The notes under the pieces were generated by a model. The model searched no databases, was not told where the DNA came from, and saw only the letters and a program-made list of their open reading frames with translations. DNA of 64,000 nt from contig NZ_AP024235.1 in the NCBI RefSeq assembly GCF_016756315.1, positions 1,054,001 through 1,118,000 of the forward strand. Direction: 5' to 3'. Shown here piece by piece: positions 10,942-19,742 of the stretch; the stretch's first letter is position 1; each line of letters opens with the position of its first letter. A program made the position numbers and the translations under genes. Origin of the DNA: Alteromonas sp. KC3. Its GTDB lineage: Bacteria > Pseudomonadota > Gammaproteobacteria > Enterobacterales > Alteromonadaceae.

Positions 10942-12128
10942 TGCAGACGGTAACAGTACTAGGGGCAACAGGCTCCATTGGTTGTAATACGCTTGATGTT
11001 ATTAGCCGCCACCCTGAACAATACCGTGTATTTGCTATTACGGGTAATTCACAGCTAGACCTTCTCATGGAACAAGCGCTTAAATGCGCCCCTCGTTATG
11101 TTGTTGTCGCTGATGAAAGTCTGTACGACAAGGCTTGTGAGTTAGCAAAGCAATACCGCGTAGATGCTGAAATTTTATGCGGGGCGCAAGCGCTTGAAGA
11201 TGTATCAAGTGCACCAGAAGTCGATTCAGTTATGGCCGCCATTGTTGGCGCTGCAGGCTTACTGCCAACACTTGCTGCTGTTAAGGCAGGCAAGCGTGTC
11301 ATGCTAGCAAACAAAGAAGCGTTAGTGATGTCTGGCGCGCTATTTATTGAAGCGGCGAACCAAAGTGGCGCAACAATCTTACCGATTGATAGTGAGCATA
11401 ATGCTATCTTTCAATGCCTACCTCATGACTTCCAATATGGAAATTTTGAGGCATCGGGCATTCGCAAAATTCTTCTTACGGGCTCGGGTGGACCTTTTAG
11501 AGAGCGTGCGCTAGATACCTTTTCGTCTATCAGTATTGATGAGGCAAGTACCCACCCTAATTGGTCGATGGGCAGAAAAATTACGATAGATTCTGCCACT
11601 ATGATGAATAAAGGGCTCGAATTTATTGAGGCGTGTTGGTTATTCGGCGCGGGTGCTGAAGATATTGATGTGGTTATCCATCCTCAAAGTATTATCCACT
11701 CTATGGTGCAGTACATTGATGGCTCTGTTATTGCTCAAATGGGTAATCCAGATATGCGTACGCCAATTGCATATGGTCTTGCATTTCCTGAACGGATTGA
11801 AGCCGGTGTAACTCCGCTAGACTTCGCTGATATTAGCAATTTCAGTTTTCAAACACCCTGTTTTAAGCGCTACCCCAATTTGAAGCTTGCCATCGATGCA
11901 TGTAAAGAAGGGCAGTGTGCAACTACGCGTTTAAATGCGGCTAACGAAGTAGCGGTAGAGCGTTTTCTTTTAGGGCAAATTCAATTTTGTGACATTGCCA
12001 AGGTCAACGAAGCCACTCTTGAGTCCATGCCAATGGTAAAAGTATCGTCTATTCAACAAATTCTTGAACAAGATGCTTTAGCAAGAGACAAAGCGAGCGA
12101 CATTATAAGAGGTAAGTTTCTGTGTTAG
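10941..12128 (+). CDS. dxr: 1-deoxy-D-xylulose 5-phosphate reductoisomerase
   Basis: First committed step of the MEP isoprenoid pathway, NADPH-dependent. The Rossmann motif VTVLGATGSIGCNTLDVI opens the protein. ANKEALVMSG, ILPIDSEHNAIFQ (metal-binding D and E), and TIDSATMMNKGLE follow. The start is placed at ATG 10941, which overlaps the cdsA stop. An in-frame TTG four codons earlier is unlikely. The result is 395 residues (E. coli 398). The stop overlaps the rseP GTG by seven bases. Confidence 0.95.
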   Translation: MQTVTVLGATGSIGCNTLDVISRHPEQYRVFAITGNSQLDLLMEQALKCAPRYVVVADESLYDKACELAKQYRVDAEILCGAQALEDVSSAPEVDSVMAAIVGAAGLLPTLAAVKAGKRVMLANKEALVMSGALFIEAANQSGATILPIDSEHNAIFQCLPHDFQYGNFEASGIRKILLTGSGGPFRERALDTFSSISIDEASTHPNWSMGRKITIDSATMMNKGLEFIEACWLFGAGAEDIDVVIHPQSIIHSMVQYIDGSVIAQMGNPDMRTPIAYGLAFPERIEAGVTPLDFADISNFSFQTPCFKRYPNLKLAIDACKEGQCATTRLNAANEVAVERFLLGQIQFCDIAKVNEATLESMPMVKVSSIQQILEQDALARDKASDIIRGKFLC

Positions 12129-13474
12129 CGTTTTTGTGGAGCCTTGGGGCCTTTATTATCGCCTTGGGCATTTTGGTCGCTGTTCACGAGTGGGGCCATT
12201 TTTATGTTGCACGCAAGTGCGGCGTTCAAGTTGAACGTTTTTCGATAGGCTTCGGTAAGCCAATTTGGCGCAAGCTGAGCAAATCAGGCACCGAATACGT
12301 GATTGCCATGATTCCACTTGGTGGTTATGTTCGCATGTTAGATGGGCGTATTGACGACGTACCACCACACCTAGCTGACAAAGCATTCAATAATAAACCC
12401 GTATTACAGCGTATGGCGGTAATTGCCGCCGGTCCAGGGGTGAACTTTATTTTCGCTTTTTTTGCGTTGTGGCTAATGTACCTGGTTGGGCTTCAGACAG
12501 TTAAACCCGTGGTTAAAAGTGTTGAGCCCGACAGCATCGCTGCGATGGCAGGTATGCAAAATGGTGACGAAATTATAAAGATTGGTTCTCGCGCTACGCC
12601 AGATTGGGAAGCAGTAAATTTTGAGCTTGTATCAAACATTGGTGATGAAAAAGCGCAAATTACGGTTAAAAATTCAGCAGGTGTTGAAAAAGAACTGACA
12701 TTTACACTGACTTCTTGGAACTTTGACCCAGATAGTGAGTCTCCATTAAGCAGTTTGGGACTAACCCCATTTCGACCTGATCCTACTTTGGAGGTGGGTT
12801 TTGTTGGAGAGGGAAGTGCAGCGCAGCAAGCGGGCCTGAAAATTGGCGATACGCTTATTGCGATGAACGGAAACAAGTTGTCATCGTGGAATGGTTTGGT
12901 GGACGTGGTGGTCGATAGCCCTGGAGAGCGTGTTGCGCTTGAAATAGAAAGGGATGGACAAACACAGATACTGCATGCCACGATAGCGCGCCGTGATACA
13001 CCACAAGGGCAAAGTGGGTATTTAGGTGTAAGCCCAACGTTTGAGCCTTGGCCTGAGGGGTATGTGTTTACCCATCAATATGGCATTATAGAGGCTATTG
13101 GGAGGGCGCTAGATAAAACGTGGCGTCTTATGACACTCAGTGTCGACATGATAGGTAAGCTCATCACAGGCGATGTGTCTGTGAAAAATTTAAATGGGCC
13201 TATCTCAATTGCTCAAGGTGCGGGGACAAGTGCAGAGTATGGACTTGCGTACTTCTTGAGTTTTCTTGCCTTAATAAGCGTAAATTTAGGCATTATTAAT
13301 TTATTACCCTTGCCCATGCTTGACGGTGGTCACCTCATGTTTTTTACCGTGGAGTGGATCACAGGCAAACCTGTGCCTGAAGCGGTGCAGGAGTGGGGTT
13401 ACAGAATAGGTGGCGTGCTTCTGTTTATGATTATGGGTATCGCTATATTTAACGATATTGCTCGCATAACCTGA
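12122..13474 (+). CDS. rseP: Site-2 protease RseP
   Basis: An intramembrane zinc metalloprotease that cuts RseA to release the envelope stress sigma factor. It has 450 residues, the same as E. coli. HEWGH at residues 22-26 lies in the first membrane segment. Two PDZ domains occupy about residues 130-310, with their GDEIIKIG and GDTLIAMNG carboxylate-binding loops. The C-terminal NLLPLPMLDGGHL contains the second zinc-ligand motif. GTG start inside the end of dxr. Confidence 0.96.
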   Translation: MLAFLWSLGAFIIALGILVAVHEWGHFYVARKCGVQVERFSIGFGKPIWRKLSKSGTEYVIAMIPLGGYVRMLDGRIDDVPPHLADKAFNNKPVLQRMAVIAAGPGVNFIFAFFALWLMYLVGLQTVKPVVKSVEPDSIAAMAGMQNGDEIIKIGSRATPDWEAVNFELVSNIGDEKAQITVKNSAGVEKELTFTLTSWNFDPDSESPLSSLGLTPFRPDPTLEVGFVGEGSAAQQAGLKIGDTLIAMNGNKLSSWNGLVDVVVDSPGERVALEIERDGQTQILHATIARRDTPQGQSGYLGVSPTFEPWPEGYVFTHQYGIIEAIGRALDKTWRLMTLSVDMIGKLITGDVSVKNLNGPISIAQGAGTSAEYGLAYFLSFLALISVNLGIINLLPLPMLDGGHLMFFTVEWITGKPVPEAVQEWGYRIGGVLLFMIMGIAIFNDIARIT

Positions 13475-13533
13475 TACAAATCAGGAAGTACAAAACAGCT
13501 AATATAAAAACGCGGCCAGGAAAAGAAAAATAG

Positions 13534-16017
13534 ATGAAGTTAAAACAGTTAGTAGCAGCCGGAGCCATCCTTTCCAGTGCTAGCTTTGCCAACGCTGCGG
13601 CGCAAGACAGTGAGTTCGTTGTTGAAGATATTCGTGTAGAAGGCTTACAACGTGTTGCACTAGGTGCGGCGCTTACATACTTGCCGGTACAGGTTGGTGA
13701 TGAGCTAAATACGTTCCGAGTGACACAGCTCATTCGTTCACTTTACTCTTCAACTCACTTTGAGAATGTAGAAATACTGCGCGATGGCAACACACTTGTT
13801 GTTCGCGTCGCTGAGCGTCCAACCATTAGTAATATCATTTTTGAAGGCAATGACGACATCAAAGATGAGCAGCTTCAAGAAAGCTTAGATGGTAATGGCG
13901 TAAGAGTTGGTGAGCCGCTTGATAAAACAGTACTGACATCTATTGAAAATGGCCTCAAAGATTTCTTCTACAGTATTGGTAAATATAATGCTGATGTAAC
14001 GGCAATCATCACGCCACTTCCGCGCAATCGCGTAGATTTAAAGCTGCTTTTTGAAGAGGGCGATGCCGCTGAGATTGCGCAGATAAACATTGTGGGTAAC
14101 GAGCTTTTCTCTGACGAAGAGTTAATGGAAGCGTTTGAGCTCCAATACGATACACCGTGGTGGGATTTCCTTTCAGAAACCCGTTACCAGCAGCAAACGC
14201 TACAAGGTGATATGGAAACGTTGCGCAACCATTATCTTGACCGCGGTTACTTACGTTTTAATGTAGACTCGACTCAAGTGTCAATGACACCCGAGAAGTC
14301 AGGCATTTATATTGCGATGAACGTAAGTGAAGGAGAACAATATACTATCTCTGAAGTAGAGTTAGTCGGTGACGTACTCGGGCACGAAGAATATATTGAA
14401 GCAGTATTGCCACTGACGCCAGGTGAGCTATACAACCAAGCTGAAGTCACTTATACCGAAGAATTCATCAGCAAATATTTAGGACGCTTTGGCTACGCTT
14501 ATCCGACCGTAACTACAGTACCTGATATCAATGATGAAGATAAAACCGTTAAATTGACTTTATCTGTAGACCCAGGAAAACGTATTTACGTGAACCGTAT
14601 CAAGTTCAACGGTAACGTAGTCACCGCAGATAATGTGCTTCGTCAAAACGTTAGTCAGATGGAAGGTACGTGGTTATCAAATAACCTACTTGAGTCTTCA
14701 AAGAACCAACTTTCTCGTTTGACTTACATGGAAGAGGTTGAGTTTGAAACAATCCGTATTCCAGGTTCAGAAGATAAAGTAGATGTAAACTTTAACGTTA
14801 AAGAGCAACCGTCAGGTTCTTTCAATGCGGGTATCGGCTATGGTGACCGTACCAAATTGAGTTTGCAGGCTGGTATTCAGCAGGATAACTTCTTGGGTAC
14901 AGGTAAACGCGTAGGTATTAACCTAAGTACAGTGTCTTATCAGCGCTCAGCACAAATCACTTATAACGACCCTTACTTCACTATTGATGGCATTAGCTTG
15001 GGTGGAAGTATTGGTTATAGCGAATTTGATGGTTCTGACTTCAACGTTATCCAGTACAACTCAAAGCGCTGGTCTATTGGTGCCAACATTGGTTACCCCA
15101 TCAACGAATTTAACCGTATAAACTTCGGTTTGACTTACTCTAACGTAGAGCTATTCAACCGTGGTTATTACGAGCAAACCGAACAATTCTATAACCAGTT
15201 CACCAATGGTGAAGATCCAGATGCAGCGATTAAATACGATAGCTATTTGGCGAGCGTGAGCTGGAGTAGAAGTACATTGAACCGCGGTCTATTCCCGACG
15301 GCGGGTTCATCGCAACGTGCCTCTTTTAGTATCACTACACCAAACTCAGACGTTAACTACTTCAAAACCGTGTTCGATGGAAAATGGTACTTCCCACTTT
15401 CTCGTAATCAACGCTGGTCGTTCCTTGCTCGTATGCGTCTAGGTTACGGTAATGGCTATGGTGATATCGACGGTAATGAGCAAATTCTTCCATTCACCGA
15501 GAACTTTACGGCGGGTGGTGCAGATTCATTGCGCGGGTTTGAAAACAACACAGTTGGTCCTCGCGGTATCTTCCTTGGCAACGCAGGCAGTATCGTTGGT
15601 CCAGATGGCGTACCATTCCCTGGCGACCCTGCCAATGCCCAAATTTCTTGGTCGCAGCGAAGCCTAGGTGGTAACGCAATGGCGCTCGGTGGTATCGAGC
15701 TAATTGTTCCAACACCATTTGTTGAAGAAGACATGGATAACTCAGTTCGCACAAGTTTGTTTGTGGATGTGGGTAACGTGTGGGATACTGAATTCGACTA
15801 TGACAGATATAGCCAGTTTGAAGTAAGTCCAAACCAGCGCGGTGAACAAGTGCTATTGGACTATTCTGATTGGAGCCTGTATCGTAGCTCGGCAGGTGTA
15901 TCGGTTCAGTGGATTTCTCCAATGGGACCAATGGTATTCAGCTTCTCGAAAGCTATACAACAGCGCGAAGGTGATGATGCACGATTCTTCACCTTCAATA
16001 TCGGTCAAACTTTCTAA
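13534..16017 (+). CDS. bamA: Outer membrane assembly factor BamA
   Basis: An 827-residue Omp85 protein that inserts beta-barrels into the outer membrane. A signal peptide ends at SFANA. Five POTRA domains span about residues 25-425, beginning with VEDIRVEGLQRVALG. A 16-stranded barrel follows. The barrel's conserved lid-loop motif appears as LRGFENNTVGPRG. The last residue is phenylalanine after NIGQT, as expected for an outer-membrane barrel. It lies between rseP and skp, the universal order. Confidence 0.97.
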   Translation: MKLKQLVAAGAILSSASFANAAAQDSEFVVEDIRVEGLQRVALGAALTYLPVQVGDELNTFRVTQLIRSLYSSTHFENVEILRDGNTLVVRVAERPTISNIIFEGNDDIKDEQLQESLDGNGVRVGEPLDKTVLTSIENGLKDFFYSIGKYNADVTAIITPLPRNRVDLKLLFEEGDAAEIAQINIVGNELFSDEELMEAFELQYDTPWWDFLSETRYQQQTLQGDMETLRNHYLDRGYLRFNVDSTQVSMTPEKSGIYIAMNVSEGEQYTISEVELVGDVLGHEEYIEAVLPLTPGELYNQAEVTYTEEFISKYLGRFGYAYPTVTTVPDINDEDKTVKLTLSVDPGKRIYVNRIKFNGNVVTADNVLRQNVSQMEGTWLSNNLLESSKNQLSRLTYMEEVEFETIRIPGSEDKVDVNFNVKEQPSGSFNAGIGYGDRTKLSLQAGIQQDNFLGTGKRVGINLSTVSYQRSAQITYNDPYFTIDGISLGGSIGYSEFDGSDFNVIQYNSKRWSIGANIGYPINEFNRINFGLTYSNVELFNRGYYEQTEQFYNQFTNGEDPDAAIKYDSYLASVSWSRSTLNRGLFPTAGSSQRASFSITTPNSDVNYFKTVFDGKWYFPLSRNQRWSFLARMRLGYGNGYGDIDGNEQILPFTENFTAGGADSLRGFENNTVGPRGIFLGNAGSIVGPDGVPFPGDPANAQISWSQRSLGGNAMALGGIELIVPTPFVEEDMDNSVRTSLFVDVGNVWDTEFDYDRYSQFEVSPNQRGEQVLLDYSDWSLYRSSAGVSVQWISPMGPMVFSFSKAIQQREGDDARFFTFNIGQTF

Positions 16018-16076
16018 ATATTAAAAGTGGCGCGAGATTACCGCGCCCTATAAAAAGATGAAAAAAGGAGTTCCTT

Positions 16077-16592
16077 TTGAAACAGTTGGTTAAACATATC
16101 GTTGCTGGTGCAATGTTGGGTAGCGCTTTAGTAAGTACGTCTGTAATGGCGGAACAAAAAGTAGCAGTTGTTGATGTTCAAGGTATTTTCCAAGCTATGC
16201 CTCAGGCTGCTGAAATTCAAAATGCAATTCAAGCAGAGTTTAAAGACCAAATTGAAGAAGTAAACCAACTTCAACGTGACGGTCAGTTTTACGCAGAGCG
16301 TCTACAACGCGATGCGGCTACAATGAGCGATGCAGAGAAGAAAGAACTAGAACAAAAAATCTTGTCAGTACGTGAAGCGCTAGCCACAAAAGGTCAACCG
16401 CTACAGCAAAACATTCAGCGTCGTAGCAACGAAGAGCGCAACAAGCTTCTTGGTCTTATCAAGCAAGCGATTGACTCTGTTGCGGCGAAGCAAGGCTATG
16501 ATCTTATTCTTAACTCAGGTGCAGTTGCATTTGCAAAAGAAGAGCATGACCTTTCTGAGCAAGTTCTAGAGCAAGTTAGCAAAGTTAACTAA
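16077..16592 (+). CDS. skp: Periplasmic chaperone Skp/OmpH
   Basis: Holds unfolded outer membrane proteins on the way to BamA. The first residues KQLVKHIVAGAMLGSALVSTSVMA form a signal peptide. The mature part is about 145 residues, mostly charged coiled-coil helix ending in GYDLILNSGAVAFAK. TTG start preceded by AAAGGAG six bases upstream. A GGCGCG/CGCGCC hairpin (16029-16047) lies between bamA and skp and may be an attenuator or processing site. The usual next gene, lpxD, is missing. Confidence 0.94.
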   Translation: MKQLVKHIVAGAMLGSALVSTSVMAEQKVAVVDVQGIFQAMPQAAEIQNAIQAEFKDQIEEVNQLQRDGQFYAERLQRDAATMSDAEKKELEQKILSVREALATKGQPLQQNIQRRSNEERNKLLGLIKQAIDSVAAKQGYDLILNSGAVAFAKEEHDLSEQVLEQVSKVN

Positions 16593-16637
16593 TTGCTTTT
16601 GCTGCCAAGGTAGGCAGTTAACAGGCTATAATATCTT

Positions 16638-16676
16638 CAGACCAATACTCAAAAGGTGTTGGTCTGATTTGTTTTT
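16638..16676 (+). terminator. Strong terminator after skp, at the normal lpxD position
   Basis: CAGACCAATAC pairs with GTGTTGGTCTG (16638-16666, one G-T pair) and is followed by ATTTGTTTTTT. It closes the rseP-bamA-skp unit, so fabZ must have its own promoter in the next 120 bases. No clear sigma-70 pair was found there. Confidence 0.85.
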
Positions 16677-16800
16677 TACGCTTAACAGCGTATGGTTGCC
16701 GCCGTTTTGTTTTTTTACGGCGAGCTTGACCATTATACCCGCGACAATACATTGAGGGTAAACACCACTAAAGGTCATGCTTGTATACAGGAGAAAGTTT

Positions 16801-17250
16801 TTGACCAATTCACTCAATACCATCGAAATTCAGGAAATCCTGGAATTACTTCCGCATAGATATCCATTCCTATTGGTCGATCGCGTAACAGACTATGTGC
16901 TGGGTGAGTCGATTAAGGCCTATAAGAATGTTACCATTAATGAGCCTTGTTTTACGGGACACTTTCCCGAACAGCCGATTTTTCCAGGCGTGCTCATTCT
17001 TGAAGCGATGGCGCAGGCTGCCGGTGTGCTTGGTTTTAAGACCATGGGCAATAATGACAAGTTATATTTGTATGCAGGGATAGACAACGCGCGCTTTAAG
17101 CGTCCTGTTGTACCAGGTGACCGATTAGAATTCGATGTTGCCTTAGTAAAAGAGCGCAGAGGGATCTGGAAGTTTAAAGGTACTGCGAGTGTCGATGGCG
17201 ACCTAGCTTGTAGTGCAGAATTTATGTGTGCGATGAGAGAGATAGCATAA
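16801..17250 (+). CDS. fabZ: 3-hydroxyacyl-ACP dehydratase FabZ
   Basis: Dehydrates beta-hydroxyacyl-ACP in fatty acid synthesis, hot-dog fold. Active-site region [23 protein letters not shown] holds the catalytic His and Glu. [14 protein letters not shown] near the start is the family hallmark. The start is set at TTG 16801, because AGGAGA lies six bases upstream and the resulting 149 residues begin [13 protein letters not shown] like other FabZ proteins. An ATG at 16777 overlaps that ribosome site. Confidence 0.94.
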   Translation: MTNSLNTIEIQEILELLPHRYPFLLVDRVTDYVLGESIKAYKNVTINEPCFTGHFPEQPIFPGVLILEAMAQAAGVLGFKTMGNNDKLYLYAGIDNARFKRPVVPGDRLEFDVALVKERRGIWKFKGTASVDGDLACSAEFMCAMREIA

Positions 17251-17251
17251 C

Positions 17252-18022
17252 GTGATCCATCCTACTGCGGTAATTTCTGATAGTGCAACCATTGGTGAAA
17301 ACGTCACCATAGGCCCCTTTTGCGTGGTCGATGACAATGTCACAATTGGCGATGGCTGTATACTGAAATCACATGTGGTGGTACGCGGCCCTACGCGTAT
17401 CGGTAAAAACAACAAGTTTTATCAGTTTTCTTCTATTGGTGAAGACTGCCAAGATAAAAAGTACGCGGGCGAGCCTACTGAACTGGTTATCGGTGATGAT
17501 AACGAGTTTCGTGAAGGGGTTACCGTTCACCGCGGTACTATTCAAGATAAAGGCATTACCATTATAGGCTCACGTGGCCTATTTATGGCCAATGCGCATA
17601 TTGCGCACGATTGTGTTCTAGGCGACGATATTATCATTGCTAATAATGTTGCAGTGGCAGGTCACGTTCATATGGACGACTTTGTCATCGTAGGCGGTGC
17701 AGTAGGTATCCACCAATTTTGTAAGATCGGTGCACATGCCTTTTTGGGCGCAGGCGGTATTATTCTGCGCGATGTGCCACCTTTTGTGATGGTGAGCGGC
17801 CAAAAAAATATCCCACAGGGAATTAACTCTGAAGGCTTGAAGCGTCGTGGCTTCGAGAAAGATGAAGTGATGGCGATTAAGCGCGCCTATAAGGCTATTT
17901 ACCGTGAGGGCAATACAGTGGAAGAAGCAATTACCAAGCTCGCCGAGCCTGCAGCTTCATTTCCTGGCGTGGCCAGAATGGTCGACTTCCTTAAAAATGC
18001 ACAGCGAGGCATTATTCGCTAA
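17252..18022 (+). CDS. lpxA: UDP-N-acetylglucosamine acyltransferase
   Basis: First step of lipid A synthesis: moves R-3-hydroxyacyl from ACP to UDP-GlcNAc. The 256-residue protein is a hexapeptide-repeat beta-helix with NAHIAHDCVLGDD containing the catalytic histidine, then a C-terminal helical part with GLKRRGFEKDEVMAIKRAYK. GTG start one base after the fabZ stop. lpxB follows after two bases. Confidence 0.96.
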   Translation: MIHPTAVISDSATIGENVTIGPFCVVDDNVTIGDGCILKSHVVVRGPTRIGKNNKFYQFSSIGEDCQDKKYAGEPTELVIGDDNEFREGVTVHRGTIQDKGITIIGSRGLFMANAHIAHDCVLGDDIIIANNVAVAGHVHMDDFVIVGGAVGIHQFCKIGAHAFLGAGGIILRDVPPFVMVSGQKNIPQGINSEGLKRRGFEKDEVMAIKRAYKAIYREGNTVEEAITKLAEPAASFPGVARMVDFLKNAQRGIIR

Positions 18023-18024
18023 TT

Positions 18025-19173
18025 ATGACAAGGCCATTACGAATCGGCATGGTTGCCGGAGAGCCCTCTGGTGATGTACTTGCCGCTGGAATGGTGGCTG
18101 AACTAAAGCGCCAATACCCCAATGCTATTATCGAGGGTATTGGTGGTCCCAATATGATAAAGAACGGTTTTCACAGTCTTTTTGACATGGAAACCTTATC
18201 GGTTATGGGGCTAGTTGAAGTACTTTCTCATCTTCCGGCTATTTTAAAAGTTAAAAAGCAGCTGCTTACTCATTTTGAGAAAAACCCACCTGATATTTTT
18301 GTTGGTATAGACGCTCCCGATTTTAATCTACGTGTAGAGAAAACGTTAAAAGCACGTGGCATTAAAACCATGCATTACGTAAGCCCGACGGTGTGGGCAT
18401 GGCGTGAAAAACGCATTCATAAAATCGCAAAAGCGTGTAACAGAGTGTTGGGGTTATTCCCATTTGAACAACAGGTATATGATAAATACCAAGTACCCTA
18501 TACGTTTGTAGGTCACACAATGGCAGATGCTATTGCCATAGAGCCCGATCAAAAAGCGGCGCGGCAATCTCTTGGACTTGATAGTGATCAACGCGTACTT
18601 GCAGTACTTCCTGGTTCAAGACGCGGCGAAGTTGAGACACTACTGCCTGTCTTTTTAGAGACCATTGAAGCGATTCATTCTAAGCAAAGTGATATCACGT
18701 TTGTGATCCCTGCGGCTAATGAGCACCGCCTTGCTCAAATTAATGACATCCTTTCTAATAGCGATAATGCGCAAGCGCGCCTACCCATTAAAATTTCACA
18801 AGGCACTGCACGAGAGGCAATGATTGCCAGTGATGTAATTTTACTTGCCTCTGGTACGGCGACATTGGAAGCGATGTTGTGTAAAAGGCCTATGGTAGCG
18901 GCGTACAAACTTGCACCGCTGACTTATCGCATTATGCAGCGGTTGTACAAAGCACCGTTTTTCACCTTACCTAATTTACTTGCAAATGAAGCAATTATTC
19001 CTGAATTGCTTCAAGATGACGTTAATGCAGAGAATATGAGCAAACAGTTGCTCAACTTCTTCGAAAGTGACAATTCTGTTCTTATTTCCCGTTTCACCGA
19101 CCTCCACCATACGCTAAAATGCAATGCTGATAAAACAGCAGCAAAAGCTGTCGTGGAGGAATTGTTTGCATAA
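18025..19173 (+). CDS. lpxB: Lipid-A-disaccharide synthase
   Basis: A GT19 glycosyltransferase joining UDP-2,3-diacylglucosamine and lipid X at the inner face of the membrane. It has 382 residues, as in E. coli. Signatures: [17 protein letters not shown] at the start, [34 protein letters not shown] and [17 protein letters not shown]. The end overlaps the start of rnhB by eight bases. Confidence 0.96.
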   Translation: MTRPLRIGMVAGEPSGDVLAAGMVAELKRQYPNAIIEGIGGPNMIKNGFHSLFDMETLSVMGLVEVLSHLPAILKVKKQLLTHFEKNPPDIFVGIDAPDFNLRVEKTLKARGIKTMHYVSPTVWAWREKRIHKIAKACNRVLGLFPFEQQVYDKYQVPYTFVGHTMADAIAIEPDQKAARQSLGLDSDQRVLAVLPGSRRGEVETLLPVFLETIEAIHSKQSDITFVIPAANEHRLAQINDILSNSDNAQARLPIKISQGTAREAMIASDVILLASGTATLEAMLCKRPMVAAYKLAPLTYRIMQRLYKAPFFTLPNLLANEAIIPELLQDDVNAENMSKQLLNFFESDNSVLISRFTDLHHTLKCNADKTAAKAVVEELFA

Positions 19174-19738
19174 GTTAATTGCCGGAGTAGACGAAGTAGG
19201 GCGCGGACCACTGGTAGGTGATGTGGTCACCGCCGCAGTTATTTTAGACCCTAATAATCCTATTGAAGGGCTTACTGACTCTAAGAAGTTAAGCGAAAAA
19301 AAACGTGTTGCTTTAGCACAGGAAATTCGCGAAAAAGCACTCTATTGGAGTATCGGACGCGCCAGTCCTGAGGAAATCGATAAACTCAACATATTACACG
19401 CCACCATGCTGGCTATGACCCGTGCGGTTGACGGGCTTGCCGTAAAGCCTGACTTTGTGCGCGTAGATGGCAATCGCGTGCCTGCCTGGAATTACGACGC
19501 TGAGGCCGTAGTGAAAGGTGATAGTCTTCATGCAGAAATATCGGCAGCGTCAATTATTGCCAAAGTGGAGCGTGACAATGATATGCTCACCTTACACGAC
19601 GCCTACCCCCAATATAATTTTGCTGGGCATAAGGGCTATCCGACTAAAGCGCATTTTGAAGCCATTGCTGAATTTGGCGTTTTAGACTGCTATCGCAAAA
19701 GTTTCAAACCAGTAAAAGCGTTACTTGAAGAGAAATAA
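19166..19738 (+). CDS. rnhB: Ribonuclease HII
   Basis: Removes ribonucleotides and RNA primers from DNA-RNA hybrids. Catalytic acidic residues are seen in [46 protein letters not shown] and [13 protein letters not shown]. The start is placed at TTG 19166, within the end of lpxB, because GGAGGA lies five bases upstream and the 190-residue product matches the family. A longer frame upstream lies entirely in lpxB. Confidence 0.94.
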   Translation: MHKLIAGVDEVGRGPLVGDVVTAAVILDPNNPIEGLTDSKKLSEKKRVALAQEIREKALYWSIGRASPEEIDKLNILHATMLAMTRAVDGLAVKPDFVRVDGNRVPAWNYDAEAVVKGDSLHAEISAASIIAKVERDNDMLTLHDAYPQYNFAGHKGYPTKAHFEAIAEFGVLDCYRKSFKPVKALLEEK

Positions 19739-19742
19739 CATC

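Noticed and set aside
12493..12981. Long antisense frame (162 codons) inside rseP
   Set aside because: It mirrors rseP coding constraints and has Ser/Thr/Pro-rich low-information sequence typical of shadow frames.
15506..15931. Antisense frame of 141 codons in bamA
   Set aside because: It lies wholly within a conserved coding gene and resembles no known protein.
16680..16800. Remnant of lpxD before fabZ
   Set aside because: Too short, and no hexapeptide-repeat coding trace was found in any frame.
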